Assembly (NCBI RefSeq): GCF_016526145.1
Contig: NZ_JADDUE010000001.1
Coordinates: 372,001 to 436,000 of the forward strand
DNA from: Saccharopolyspora galaxeae
GTDB lineage: Bacteria; Actinomycetota; Actinomycetes; Mycobacteriales; Pseudonocardiaceae
DNA: 64,000 bases
Direction: 5' to 3'
In this document: in pieces, positions 19,434 through 28,128 of the stretch
How the letters are laid out: the number at the start of each line of letters is the position of its first letter
Position numbering within the stretch: position 1 is the first letter of the stretch
The notes under the pieces: generated by a model
What the model saw: only the letters and a program-made list of their open reading frames with translations
Told to the model about the DNA's origin: nothing
Database searches by the model: none
Program-made: the position numbers and the translations under genes

Positions 19434-21241
19434 GCCGCGGTGATGCGGTTCGTGGTCAGCATCCCGGCCCGCCTGCGCAGCTGCGCCAGCTCCTCCAGCT
19501 TGCGGCGGATCTCGCGGGCGCGGTCCTCGCGGTCCACCGCGCTGCGCTCCGCGCTGCGCTTGATGTCCTGGATGGCGGTGCTGATCTCCAACTGCGCTTC
19601 CTCGGTGAGCTGCGTGAAATGCGTGTGCAACGTGCGGTGGGTGCGCCGGATCGCGTCCTTGGCCTCCTTGTTGACCTGGAAGGCCACCTGCTCGACGTAG
19701 CGCTGCGCCGAGGTCTTCGCCTCGGCCTGGCGGCGCCGCTTGCGCACGTCCTTCTCCTCGCTGAGGCTGCGGGTGCCCAGCAGCATGCCCGCCGTGATGG
19801 TCACGACGTTCAGCAGTCCCAGCCCCAACATGTTGGTGACCAGGCCGAACATCAGCACGCCCCCGTAGGACCCGCGCAACCCGGTCAGCACCTGGTCCAG
19901 CCGCCGGTACTCCCCGTTCTTCGGGTACTTCAGCTCGGCCACCTCGGCGAACGGCTCGGGCTTGGGCAGTTTCTCGATGCGGGGCCGGGCACCCGGGTGT
20001 TCCCGCAGGAACTGGTCGGCGACCTCGTCGCTGAGCCGTTCGAGGCGGCTGTCGAGCCAGCCGAAGGTTTCCTCGATGGCCTCGGCGAGCGCGTTTTCGA
20101 GCCATTCCACGAAGTCGTCCCAGACCAGCACCGGGTCGGCCTCGTCCATGGTCTCGTTGAGCTGGGTGGTGATCGCCCAGGCGCGTTCGCGGAAGTCGAA
20201 CTCGATGTCGGCGAACAGTTCACCGATGCCGTCGTTGAGCGTCTTCTGCCAGTGCCCGGTGGACCGCCGCAGGTCCTCGGAACGGCGCTGCGCGGTCTCC
20301 AGCTCGACCAGCGTCTCGGCGGCGGTTCGCGGGCTCTGCGCGGACAGTTCGGCCTTGAGCGTCTCGGTGAGCTCGTCCACGGCGTCGGCGACGTTCTGCG
20401 CGACCAGTCGCCGGGTCAGCTGGTCGTGCTTGCCCAGCGCTTCGGAGCGCAGGTGCTCGACCAGCTGCGGGAAGCCGGACTCGTTGTTCAGGTTGCCGTC
20501 GCGGGCGTGCATGGCCTGCAGCCGGATCGTGGACGAGACCGGGAAGACCTTGGCGCTGATCCCGGCCCCGGCGAGGTGGCGCTGGTTGACCTCGACGACC
20601 TTCCGCCAGTGCGGGCTCAGGTCGGTCTTGGGCTGCACCACCGCGACGTTCGGGCACAGCTTGGTGACCTTCTTCAGGAAGCTGATCTCGTTGTGCGTGA
20701 GTTCCTGGGTGGCGTCGGAGACCATCAGCAGCGCGTCCGCCTCGGCCACCACGGCCAGCGTGCGCGCGGTGAGCGTGGTCGAGGTGGTGCCGACGCCGGG
20801 GGTGTCCATCAGCGTCAGCCCGTCCTTGAGCACCGCGCGCGGGAGGCCGACCTCACCGCGGGAGACCGGTCGGCCGTCGCCGATGGCCTGCTCGATGCGT
20901 TCCCGGACCTGTTCGACCGGGACCGGAACGCGATCCAGCGCCGCGGGGCCCTGCGCCGGTTCTTGTTCGATGACCAGCGCGTTGGGTTGTTCGGAATGCC
21001 GCACCAGGGTGGGCACGACGGTGGTGGCGTCCTCGCCCGCGTCGCAGACGGCGGCGTTGACCAGAGCGTTGACGAGTTCGCTTTTGCCCTGTTTCGGCTC
21101 GCCGACGATCAGCACCAGCTGCGCCGGATCGAGCGCGCGCGTGCGGATTTGCCGCAGCCGGCTGTGCAGGTCGGGGCGCTGCTGCTCGGCGCATTCGGCA
21201 GTCGCGCGATCGATCAGTTCCACCATTGCCGTCTCGATCAC
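19430..21241 (-). CDS. iniA: Dynamin-like membrane GTPase, IniA-type
   Basis: 603 residues. GTPase motifs: Walker A GEPKQGKS (47-54), TTVVPT switch, G3 MDTPGVGTTS, and PKTD at the G4 position. After a helical middle region there is a hydrophobic hairpin at about 457-490 (GGVLMFGLVTNMLGLGLLNVV, ITAGMLLG), the membrane-binding paddle of bacterial dynamins. A charged helical bundle closes the protein. IniA of mycobacteria has this layout and remodels membranes. The GTG start at 21241 or the ATG at 21226 are both possible; neither has a clear ribosome-binding site. Downstream it overlaps the IniC-like gene. Upstream a 20-bp hairpin separates it from the IniB-like gene. Confidence 0.9.
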   Translation of the reverse strand: MIETAMVELIDRATAECAEQQRPDLHSRLRQIRTRALDPAQLVLIVGEPKQGKSELVNALVNAAVCDAGEDATTVVPTLVRHSEQPNALVIEQEPAQGPAALDRVPVPVEQVRERIEQAIGDGRPVSRGEVGLPRAVLKDGLTLMDTPGVGTTSTTLTARTLAVVAEADALLMVSDATQELTHNEISFLKKVTKLCPNVAVVQPKTDLSPHWRKVVEVNQRHLAGAGISAKVFPVSSTIRLQAMHARDGNLNNESGFPQLVEHLRSEALGKHDQLTRRLVAQNVADAVDELTETLKAELSAQSPRTAAETLVELETAQRRSEDLRRSTGHWQKTLNDGIGELFADIEFDFRERAWAITTQLNETMDEADPVLVWDDFVEWLENALAEAIEETFGWLDSRLERLSDEVADQFLREHPGARPRIEKLPKPEPFAEVAELKYPKNGEYRRLDQVLTGLRGSYGGVLMFGLVTNMLGLGLLNVVTITAGMLLGTRSLSEEKDVRKRRRQAEAKTSAQRYVEQVAFQVNKEAKDAIRRTHRTLHTHFTQLTEEAQLEISTAIQDIKRSAERSAVDREDRAREIRRKLEELAQLRRRAGMLTTNRITAA

Positions 21242-21317
21242 GGCGTTGATTGTGAACCGTTCTCACTCGGAAGAGAAACCCGAGCGGGTGACTCGTAGCT
21301 CGAATGTGGTGTGGTAG

Positions 21318-21362
21318 CACGAAGGCCGGATTCGTGCAAAGCGCACGAATCCGGCCTTCGTG
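21318..21362 (-). terminator. Perfect 20-bp hairpin between iniB-like and iniA-like genes
   Basis: CACGAAGGCCGGATTCGTGC (21318-21337) and its exact complement at 21343-21362 flank a five-base loop. It lies 42 bases after the iniB-like stop and 77 bases before the iniA-like start. There is no T-run, so it could be a terminator, a processing site or an mRNA stabiliser that sets unequal expression of IniB and the GTPases. Confidence 0.65.
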
Positions 21363-21403
21363 ATCAGAATGCTGACGCCTCGATCAGCCCTTGCCGGGCT
21401 GGA

Positions 21404-22519
21404 TCAGAGCAGGCCGTCCAGCGGCAGCGAGTCGGTCGCGCCGCCCGCGACGTCGCCCACGGCGTCTCCGGCGCCGCCCACGACGCCCTCGGCGGTGCCG
21501 CCGACGGCGCCCACGGCGCCGCCCGCAACGCCCTCGGCGGTGCCCACGGCGCCACCGGCCACGCCACTGACGGTGTCGACGGCCGGGCCGGCCACGTCAC
21601 CGGCGACCGGGACGTTGCCCGCCACGTCGCCCGCGGTGTCCAGCGCGCCACCGGCGACGCCCTCGGCGGTGCCCACGGCGCCGCCCGCAACGCCCTCGAC
21701 GGTGCCCACGGCGCCACCGGCGACACCGCCGACGGTGTCGACGGCCGGGCCGGCCACGTCACCGGCGACCGGCACGTCGCCGGCCACGTCGCCCACGGTG
21801 CCCAGCGCGCCGTCGACGGTGCCCGAGATCGGGCCACCGGCGGAGCCGGCGTCGGCGTTCGGCAGCGCGGCGGGCAGGGCGCCGGTCAGGTCGTCCAGCG
21901 GCAGGTCGCCGCCGGTCGCGCCACCGGCGACGCCGCCGACGGTGCTCACGGTGTTGTCGACGGTGTTGGTCACGTTGCCGACCGCGTCGGTCACGTCGCC
22001 GACGGCGTTCCCGTTGGCAACGTCGTTGCCGCTCAGGACGTCGTGCACGTTGATCAGGTTGTGCGAGTCGGTCTGTTCAACGTTGACGTTGGTCTCCGAC
22101 TCCGGGTCCTCGTGCGGGGCGGGGGCGGGCGGGTTTTCCGAGTGCAGCATGCTCAGTTCCGTAACTTCCTGCTCGGGTGGATGTGCGGGATGCAGTTCCG
22201 TGATCGCGACGTGCTGGGTGTTCGCGGCGAACTTCTCGACGCTGCTCTGGAGTGAGCGGCCGTATTCGTCCGCGACTTCGACTGGCGCGTAGTCGAGCAC
22301 CAGCGACGTGGCTTGCAGCACGTCCGTCGCGCTCATGTCCCCGAGTCCGGCCTGATCCAGCGTGGCGCGCGGATCAGCGTCGAAGGCCGACCGGGCGTCC
22401 GGACTGGTGACGATCCTGGTCAGGAACTCGTACAGCGTGGGTCCGTCCGGTGCGGCCGCCTCGGGGTGGGAGTCGGGGGTTTCGGCGCGACCTGGGGCAT
22501 CTTCCGGCTGAGAGTGCAT
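21404..22519 (-). CDS. iniB: IniB-like protein with N-terminal IniB domain and Gly/Ala/Val repeats
   Basis: 371 residues. The N-terminal domain at about 30-80 (TLYEFLTRIVTSPDARSAFD, ADPRATLDQAGLGDMSATDV) matches the IniB N-terminal domain. A Pro/Glu-rich linker and an Asn/Val/Asp stretch follow. From about residue 170 the protein is a long run of VAGGAVGT-EGVAGG and VAGDVPVAGDVAGPAVDTV units, low in charge. Mycobacterial IniB is likewise Gly/Ala-rich and of unknown biochemical function. No signal peptide or membrane helix is evident. It heads the minus-strand iniB-iniA-iniC order and is divergent from the Hsp70-like gene. Confidence 0.85.
   Translation of the reverse strand: MHSQPEDAPGRAETPDSHPEAAAPDGPTLYEFLTRIVTSPDARSAFDADPRATLDQAGLGDMSATDVLQATSLVLDYAPVEVADEYGRSLQSSVEKFAANTQHVAITELHPAHPPEQEVTELSMLHSENPPAPAPHEDPESETNVNVEQTDSHNLINVHDVLSGNDVANGNAVGDVTDAVGNVTNTVDNTVSTVGGVAGGATGGDLPLDDLTGALPAALPNADAGSAGGPISGTVDGALGTVGDVAGDVPVAGDVAGPAVDTVGGVAGGAVGTVEGVAGGAVGTAEGVAGGALDTAGDVAGNVPVAGDVAGPAVDTVSGVAGGAVGTAEGVAGGAVGAVGGTAEGVVGGAGDAVGDVAGGATDSLPLDGLL
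21561..21812 (-). repeat. 162-bp duplicated block within iniB-like gene
   Basis: The segment around CGGTGTCGACGGCCGGGCC at 21571 recurs at 21733, a shift of 162 bases (54 codons), with about 80 bases nearly identical. Smaller repeats of ~24-36 bases encode the VAGGAVGT units. In-frame duplication of this kind lets the repeat region expand or shrink. Confidence 0.7.
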
Positions 22520-22848
22520 GGCGCTATCTCCTCGCTCAGCGGAACTCGGTTACGTGTGACCGGGTGAGGCCGTGCTGACTCCCTCACTCCCAGCGAGCAC
22601 GCTACTGCGAGGCGTGCCGATCGCCATCGGGTACGACTCCTAGTGAGTGGGGGCACTGTTAGGGGATGGGATTGATACCTGATTAGGGGGTTGGTGGGGG
22701 ATCCGTCAGCGTTGCGTGATCGGCGACGCGCTAAGTTGTCACCGCCTTGAGCGCGTGAGGCGGTCGTGCTGGTCCGATGACCTGCTCCGCACCCAACGTG
22801 TCCAGGTACCGTCAGCGACCCGAAAAGGTGATCACGGGAAGGGGTTCG
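22520..22848. promoter_or_regulatory. Divergent ini control region with repeated TTAGGGG motifs
   Basis: About 330 bases between the IniB-like gene and the Hsp70-like gene, less GC-rich than the genes. GTTAGGGGAT (TTAGGGG at 22659-22665) and ATTAGGGGG (TTAGGGGG at 22683-22690) are 24 bases apart. They are flanked by further G-rich words (AGTGGGGGCA, TTGGTGGGGG). Evenly spaced direct repeats here are plausible sites for the IniR-like regulator encoded nearby. The Hsp70-like ATG has GGGAAGGGG upstream. No gene is seen. Confidence 0.45.
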
Positions 22849-24297
22849 ATGCCTTACGTCCTGGGGATCCACGTGGGGGCCACGGCCACCTCGGCGGCCG
22901 TCGCGCGGCGCGAGGGCGGCCGGTGGGGCGCGGCTCAGCCGCTGCCGTTGAGCTCGACCGCGCAAACCGTCCCCACGGTGCTCTGCCGGGTCCAGGACGG
23001 CTCGTTCGTCGCCGGTGAACCGGCGAGCAGGCAGGAACTGACCCATCACGAGTGGGTCGTGCGGGGCTTCACCCGCCAGGTCGGCGACGACGCCCCGATG
23101 CTGGTCGGCAGCGAGTTCGTCAGCGCGCAGGCGCTGGTGGCCTCGATGGTCGAGTGGGTCGCCGACGTGGTCGCCCAGCAGCTCGGGCACCCCGCGGAGC
23201 ACATCACCCTCGCGCACAGCGCGTTGTGGGGACCGTTCCGCACGCACCTGGTGCGCCAAGCCCTGGCCGGGCTGGGGCTGCGCGACGTGACGATGGTGCC
23301 GGAGCCGGTCGCGGTGGCCATGGACTACGCGAGCAAGCAGCAGGTCACCGAGCAGGGCAAGGTCGCGGTCGCCAACGTCGGCGGCAGCGGTTTCGACGCC
23401 ACCGTGCTGCAGCACCGCGCGCCCGGGTTCGACGTGCTCGGCTCGCCGCTGGACGCGGGTTACCCCAGCGGGCAGGACCTCGACGACGAGGTGTTCGGGC
23501 ACGTGCGGGAAGCCTTCGGCGAGCACATCGACGAGCTGGACCCGACCGACCGCACGCACCGGGCCGCGCTGGCCGGGCTGCGCGCCGAGTGCGCCAGGGC
23601 GAAGGAGGCGCTGTCGTACCACCCGGGCGCGACGGTCCGGGTGGATCTGCCGCAGGTGCGCACCGACTTCGCGCTGTCCCGTTCGCGGTTCGAGCAGCTC
23701 AGCCGCGGGCACCTGGAACGCATTCCGGAACTGCTGCTGCAGTCGATCCAGTCCGCGGGGCTGGGCAAGTCCAGCGAGTCGGACAGGGCGGCCCGGACGG
23801 GCAAGACCGGGTCGGTCAGCTCCGGCGGAACCGGCGCCGACGACCTCGACGCCGTGGTGCTCGCGGGCGGCTCGGTGCGCACCCCGCTGGCCAAGCAGAT
23901 CGTGGCCGAACGCCTGGAGACGACGCCGCAGGTGGACGCCGCCCCCGAACTCGTCGCCGCCCGCGGCGCCGCGGTCTCCGCGGTCGGCGTGCTGTCGAAG
24001 GGCAGCGACCAGCAGGCATCGGCGGCCGAGACGAGCGTGCTGATGCGCGTGGAAGGCGGCCCGGATTCGGACCGGGTCGACATCATCGAAGCCCAGCGCC
24101 AGCGGGAAGCCGAACCGCGGCCACCGGTGCAGGTGAAAGCGATGTACGTGGAACCACCCGACGAAGACCGGGAACGCCGGCTCAAGATCTTGAAGTTGAG
24201 CCTGGCCGCCCTGCTGATCCTCGCCGGGCTGGCGCTCACCTTCGTGCAGACCGTCGAAGGCCACCCGCTCAGCCCGACGACCAGTACCCAGCGCTGA
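22849..24297 (+). CDS. Membrane-anchored Hsp70-like (actin-fold) ATPase without substrate-binding domain
   Basis: 482 residues. The N-terminal ~390 residues follow the Hsp70 nucleotide-binding domain: GIHVGATATSAAV (phosphate 1), VPEPVAVAMDYAS, VANVGGSGFDATVL (phosphate 2) and VVLAGGSVRTPLAKQIV (adenosine). Two acidic residues that position the catalytic magnesium in DnaK are replaced: H8 at the DnaK D8 position and N176 in the second loop. There is no substrate-binding domain. Instead a charged linker leads to one helix at about 445-467 (SLAALLILAGLALTFVQTV) and a short tail. ATG at 22849 has GAAGGGG upstream. It is followed after 41 bases by the IniR-like gene, so the two are likely co-transcribed and divergent from iniB. 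Role inferred only: sensing or scaffolding. Confidence 0.85.
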   Translation: MPYVLGIHVGATATSAAVARREGGRWGAAQPLPLSSTAQTVPTVLCRVQDGSFVAGEPASRQELTHHEWVVRGFTRQVGDDAPMLVGSEFVSAQALVASMVEWVADVVAQQLGHPAEHITLAHSALWGPFRTHLVRQALAGLGLRDVTMVPEPVAVAMDYASKQQVTEQGKVAVANVGGSGFDATVLQHRAPGFDVLGSPLDAGYPSGQDLDDEVFGHVREAFGEHIDELDPTDRTHRAALAGLRAECARAKEALSYHPGATVRVDLPQVRTDFALSRSRFEQLSRGHLERIPELLLQSIQSAGLGKSSESDRAARTGKTGSVSSGGTGADDLDAVVLAGGSVRTPLAKQIVAERLETTPQVDAAPELVAARGAAVSAVGVLSKGSDQQASAAETSVLMRVEGGPDSDRVDIIEAQRQREAEPRPPVQVKAMYVEPPDEDRERRLKILKLSLAALLILAGLALTFVQTVEGHPLSPTTSTQR

Positions 24298-24338
24298 TCC
24301 GCCGCAGCTATGAGGTGTTCCGTGAACCGAGGACTCCT

Positions 24339-26825
24339 GTGAACCATCGGACCGTCCCCGCCCCCGACCCGACCACCGAGCTGCGTGCCGCCCGCCTCCG
24401 CGAAACGATCACCGCGGATCCCGCGGCACCGATCCGCACCGCCGTGCAAGGAGCCGGTGGGCACGGCAAGACGACGCTGCTGCGCGAGCTGACCGGCGCT
24501 TACCGCGCCGCGGGCGTGCCGGTAGCCGACCGCCCGGAAGAGGTGGCCGACGCGGCCTCGACCGCGGTGCTCGTCGACGACGCCCACCTGCTCGACCCCG
24601 AGCGGCTGCCCGCGCTGCGCGAACTGGCCGAGAACCCGGGCGCGCGGCTGGTCGTGGCCTACCGGCCGTGGCCACGCGGTGCCGAGCTGACCGAGCTGCT
24701 GAACTCCCTCGGCCCGCCGGTGCTGCTGGGCGCCTTCAGCGCGCAAGACGTGGCGCACCTCGCGGAACGGGCGTACGGCGCGGCGCCGCCGCACGCGTGG
24801 CTGGAGCGGGTGCTCGCGCAGACCGGCGGGGTGCCGCGCTACGTGGCCGCGATGCTCGCCGGGCTCGGGCCGCACGACCGGCCCGAGGCGCTGCCGCAGC
24901 GCGTCGTGGAGCAGTTCCAGCACGACTTCGAACGGCTCGACCGGCCTGCCAGGGACTGCGTGAGCGCGGTCGCGGTGGGTGCCGCCGCCCATCCGGACGT
25001 GCTGGCGTGGCTGCTCGAGCTGGAACCGGACGCGGTGCTGCGCGCGCTCTCGGCGGTGCGGGCGAGCGGGCTGGTCGACGGCTCGGACGTGCTGCTGCCG
25101 GTGGTGCGCCACGCCGCACTGCTGCTCACGCCGATCGAATGGCGGCTGCGGGCGGTGCGCAGGCTGGTGCGGGTGCAGCTGGACCGCGGCAAACCGGTGC
25201 TGGGCCTGCTTCGGCCGTTCCTGGACGCCCACGACGCGCTGGCCGCCGACCCGACGATGGCCGCCGCGTTCGAGCAGGCCGCGGAGGAAGCGGTCCGGCA
25301 GGCACCGGCGCTGGCCTCCCGGTTCTTCGACGCTGCCGTGTCCGCGGGTACGCCCGCGCCCACGCTGGCCGCGCGGCGCGCCCGCGCCGCGGCCGTCGCC
25401 GGTGATTTCGACGAGGCGCTGCGGCTGGCCGACGAGGTCATCGTGGACTCGGCCGCCCCGGAGCGGGCGCTGGGCGTGCAGGTCGCGGCAGGCGTCCTCG
25501 CGCACCGCGGGCTGCCCGCCCGCTCGGCGCAGTTGTGCCGCTGGTCGGCCGAGCACCTGCGCTGGCCGGGAGACCGGGCGTACGCGGCGGTTTCGCTGAT
25601 CGGGATCGGGCGGTTCGGCGACGCGGAGCAGCTGCTCGACGGGAGCACCGACGCGGCGGCACCGCCGACCTCGCTGTCGGGTTCCTCGGACCAGCTGGTC
25701 GACGGCCTGCGGGAGTCGATCACCGGCAGCCCGGCCACGGCGCTGTCCATGCTGGCGCGGTCGGCCTCGCTGGCCGAGCCCGTCGGCCCGGGAGTGCTGG
25801 TGCCGGACACCCCGGCCGCGATCGCCACGCTCGCCGCGCTGCACTGCGGTGAGCTGGACGTCGCGGCCTCGGTCGTGAACCGCGCGATCGAAGCGGGCAG
25901 CGGCGGTTCGATGCTGGCCGTGCGGCACCGGCTGCTCGCCGCGTGGATCCCCATGACCAGGGGGGACACCGTCGGCGCAAGATCAGCGCTGGAGCAGGCC
26001 GCGCCCGCGCCGGAGTCGCTGCAGGCCCGCGACCGGCTGCTGGCGACCGCGGTCGAAGCCGGCATCGCCGACCGGGACAACGACACCGCCGCGCTGCACG
26101 CGGTGCGCGGCCGGGCGCGGCAGGCCATCGCCGAACACCCGGCGGACCTGTTCGGGCTGCTGCCGCTCGGCGAGCTGGTCGTGTCCTGCGCCCGGCTGCA
26201 CGACCAGGAATGGGTCGACCCGCACCTGGACGCCGCGTTCGCGCTGCTGCGCCAGCTCGGCGACCCGCCGCTGTGGGCGGGCCTGCTGCGCTGGAAGTGC
26301 TTGCAGGCCGCGATCGTCGCCGAGGACCCGACGGCCGCGCGCAAGCACGCCGCCGAACTCGACGCCATGGCCGCCAGCAGCCCGATGGCCTCGGCGATGG
26401 CCGCGGCGGCCCGCGCGTGGCTGGGTGTGCTGGCCGGTGAGGTGGATCGAGAAGCCACCGAACAAGCAGCTCGCGGGCTGCACGCGGCCGGTCTGACCTG
26501 GGACGGCGCCCGGCTGGCCGGGCAGGCGGCGCTGCACACGCCGGACCGCCCCGCGATGCTGGCGCTGCTGGAGTGCGCCCGTTCGCTGCAGGGCAAGCCC
26601 GGACGGCCGCGCGCGGTCGGCGGCCCGGACGGCGGAGCGCTCAGCGGCCGCGAACGCGAGGTCGCCGAGCTGGTGCTGTCCGGGCTCACCTACAAGCAGG
26701 TCGGCAAGAAGCTGTTCATCTCCGCCAAGACCGTGGAGCACCACATCGGGCGGATGAAGCAACGGCTCGGCGCGAGCACCCGCGAAGATCTGCTGATCCG
26801 CCTGCGCGGCCTGCTGGACGAGTGA
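24339..26825 (+). CDS. iniR: IniR-like P-loop ATPase/LuxR-type transcription regulator
   Basis: 828 residues, matching mycobacterial IniR (Rv0339c, about 830). The N-terminal AAA/STAND ATPase has Walker A GAGGHGKTT (38-46) and Walker B TAVLVDDAHLL. A long helical, TPR-like middle follows, and a LuxR helix-turn-helix closes the protein (LSGREREVAELVLSGLTYKQVGKKLF, then ISAKTVEHHIGRMKQRLG). IniR is known to activate iniBAC, reportedly in response to trehalose; that activity is assumed, not shown, here. GTG at 24339 is chosen because GAGGA precedes it by five bases. Located just downstream of the Hsp70-like gene and divergent from the ini genes it probably controls. Confidence 0.88.
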   Translation: MNHRTVPAPDPTTELRAARLRETITADPAAPIRTAVQGAGGHGKTTLLRELTGAYRAAGVPVADRPEEVADAASTAVLVDDAHLLDPERLPALRELAENPGARLVVAYRPWPRGAELTELLNSLGPPVLLGAFSAQDVAHLAERAYGAAPPHAWLERVLAQTGGVPRYVAAMLAGLGPHDRPEALPQRVVEQFQHDFERLDRPARDCVSAVAVGAAAHPDVLAWLLELEPDAVLRALSAVRASGLVDGSDVLLPVVRHAALLLTPIEWRLRAVRRLVRVQLDRGKPVLGLLRPFLDAHDALAADPTMAAAFEQAAEEAVRQAPALASRFFDAAVSAGTPAPTLAARRARAAAVAGDFDEALRLADEVIVDSAAPERALGVQVAAGVLAHRGLPARSAQLCRWSAEHLRWPGDRAYAAVSLIGIGRFGDAEQLLDGSTDAAAPPTSLSGSSDQLVDGLRESITGSPATALSMLARSASLAEPVGPGVLVPDTPAAIATLAALHCGELDVAASVVNRAIEAGSGGSMLAVRHRLLAAWIPMTRGDTVGARSALEQAAPAPESLQARDRLLATAVEAGIADRDNDTAALHAVRGRARQAIAEHPADLFGLLPLGELVVSCARLHDQEWVDPHLDAAFALLRQLGDPPLWAGLLRWKCLQAAIVAEDPTAARKHAAELDAMAASSPMASAMAAAARAWLGVLAGEVDREATEQAARGLHAAGLTWDGARLAGQAALHTPDRPAMLALLECARSLQGKPGRPRAVGGPDGGALSGREREVAELVLSGLTYKQVGKKLFISAKTVEHHIGRMKQRLGASTREDLLIRLRGLLDE

Positions 26826-26872
26826 TGCGCGGGAGTCGGCGGCGGCTCAGGTGCCGCTCGACCGCCGCGGAC

Positions 26873-27970
26873 TCAGGGAACGGAGTCGACCGGCTCGCCC
26901 AGCGCGAGTCCGGCTCGCAGCGTCCCGGCGATCTCGCTGCACGCCTCGTTGAACCGCGTCCCGGCTTGGCGCAGGTTCGCGAATCCGTGCACGAGGTCGT
27001 CGAACCGGCGCGCGACGACCGGGACGCCGGCTTCGGTGAGCCGCCGCGCGTACTCCTCGCCTTCGTCCCGCAGCGGGTCGAACCCGGCGGTGACCACGTG
27101 CGCGGGCGGCAGCCCGGCGAGGTCTTCGGCCAGCAGCACCGACAGCCGCACGTCGCTGCGCCGATCCATCTCCGGCACGTACTGGTCCAGGAACCAGGTC
27201 ATGTCGGCGTCGCTGAGGATCAGGTTCAGATCGCCGAACACCTCCCGCGAGCGCCTGCGGACCGTCGCGTCCACCGCCGGGTACAGCAGCAGCTGGAAAG
27301 CCGGTTTCGTCCCGCCTTCGCGGGTGGCCTGGTAGGCCACGGACGCGGCGAGGTTCCCGCCCGCGCTGTCCCCGCCGACGGCGATCCACTCCGGCCGGGT
27401 GCCGAGTTCGGTCGCCTTGTCCACCGCGTACCGCCAGGACGCCATCGCGTCGTCGAACGCGGCGGGGAACGGGTGCTCGGGCGCGAGCCGGTAGTCCACC
27501 GACAGCACCCGCGTTCCGGCGTTCTTGGCGAGGTATCGGCACAGGTCGTCGTGGGTGTCCAGATCGCCGACGACCCAGCCGCCGCCGTGGAAGAACACCA
27601 GCAGCCCGCTCGGATCGTGCACGTGCTGCGGCCGGTACAGCCGGGCTGCGAGTTCGCCGGAAGGCGTGGGGATGCGCCGGTCGCCCACCGAGACACCGCT
27701 GATCTCGGTGCGTTCCACGATCCCGTGCGACTTGGTCATCATCGCGCGTGCGAGCTGCGCGGTCGGCGCGGACAGCTGGGTGCTTCCGGTGAGCTTCTGC
27801 AGCTTCAGCAGCAGTTGCGCGTCCAGCGCCAGCTCTTGCCCGTCCATCCGCAGCGGCGTGCCCGCGATGGCCCGGCGGATCGGGCGCGGCAGCGCGAACA
27901 CGGTGTGCAACCCGGCTCCCAGCACGCGGGTGGCCGGGGCGGAGCTGAGCGCGGCGGTGGCTATCGACAT
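26873..27970 (-). CDS. Alpha/beta-hydrolase esterase, hormone-sensitive-lipase family
   Basis: 365 residues. The oxyanion motif HGGGW (FFHGGGWVVGDL), the DYRLAPEHPFPA signature and the nucleophile GDSAGGN are those of bacterial HSL-type esterases. The acid and histidine lie near AGFDPLRDEG and DDLVHGFANL. It hydrolyses carboxyl esters of small acyl chains; the natural substrate is unknown. An N-terminal extension of ~95 residues precedes the hydrolase core. It is convergent with the IniR-like gene and divergent from the FMN reductase. Confidence 0.92.
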   Translation of the reverse strand: MSIATAALSSAPATRVLGAGLHTVFALPRPIRRAIAGTPLRMDGQELALDAQLLLKLQKLTGSTQLSAPTAQLARAMMTKSHGIVERTEISGVSVGDRRIPTPSGELAARLYRPQHVHDPSGLLVFFHGGGWVVGDLDTHDDLCRYLAKNAGTRVLSVDYRLAPEHPFPAAFDDAMASWRYAVDKATELGTRPEWIAVGGDSAGGNLAASVAYQATREGGTKPAFQLLLYPAVDATVRRRSREVFGDLNLILSDADMTWFLDQYVPEMDRRSDVRLSVLLAEDLAGLPPAHVVTAGFDPLRDEGEEYARRLTEAGVPVVARRFDDLVHGFANLRQAGTRFNEACSEIAGTLRAGLALGEPVDSVP

Positions 27971-28128
27971 GGCGGAACCTTCCGGACGGTGAACACGCGA
28001 ACCCGAGGCTACTCACAAGTAGGCGTGTTCGGGGACACCGCTTCGCACCTTGACCTTGAGCTGGCTGCAAGTCGTAGCGTGAATCGCGAGCCGCCAGCGG
28101 TACGCCGCTGCGAGGGAAGGATCGACGT

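Noticed and set aside
21404-21950. CRISPR-like regular repeats
   Set aside because: Repeats are in frame, of unequal length and encode VAGG-type protein units; no constant repeat with unique spacers.
24301-24340. GTG at 24315 as start of the IniR-like protein
   Set aside because: No ribosome-binding site; GTG at 24339 has GAGGA at good spacing.
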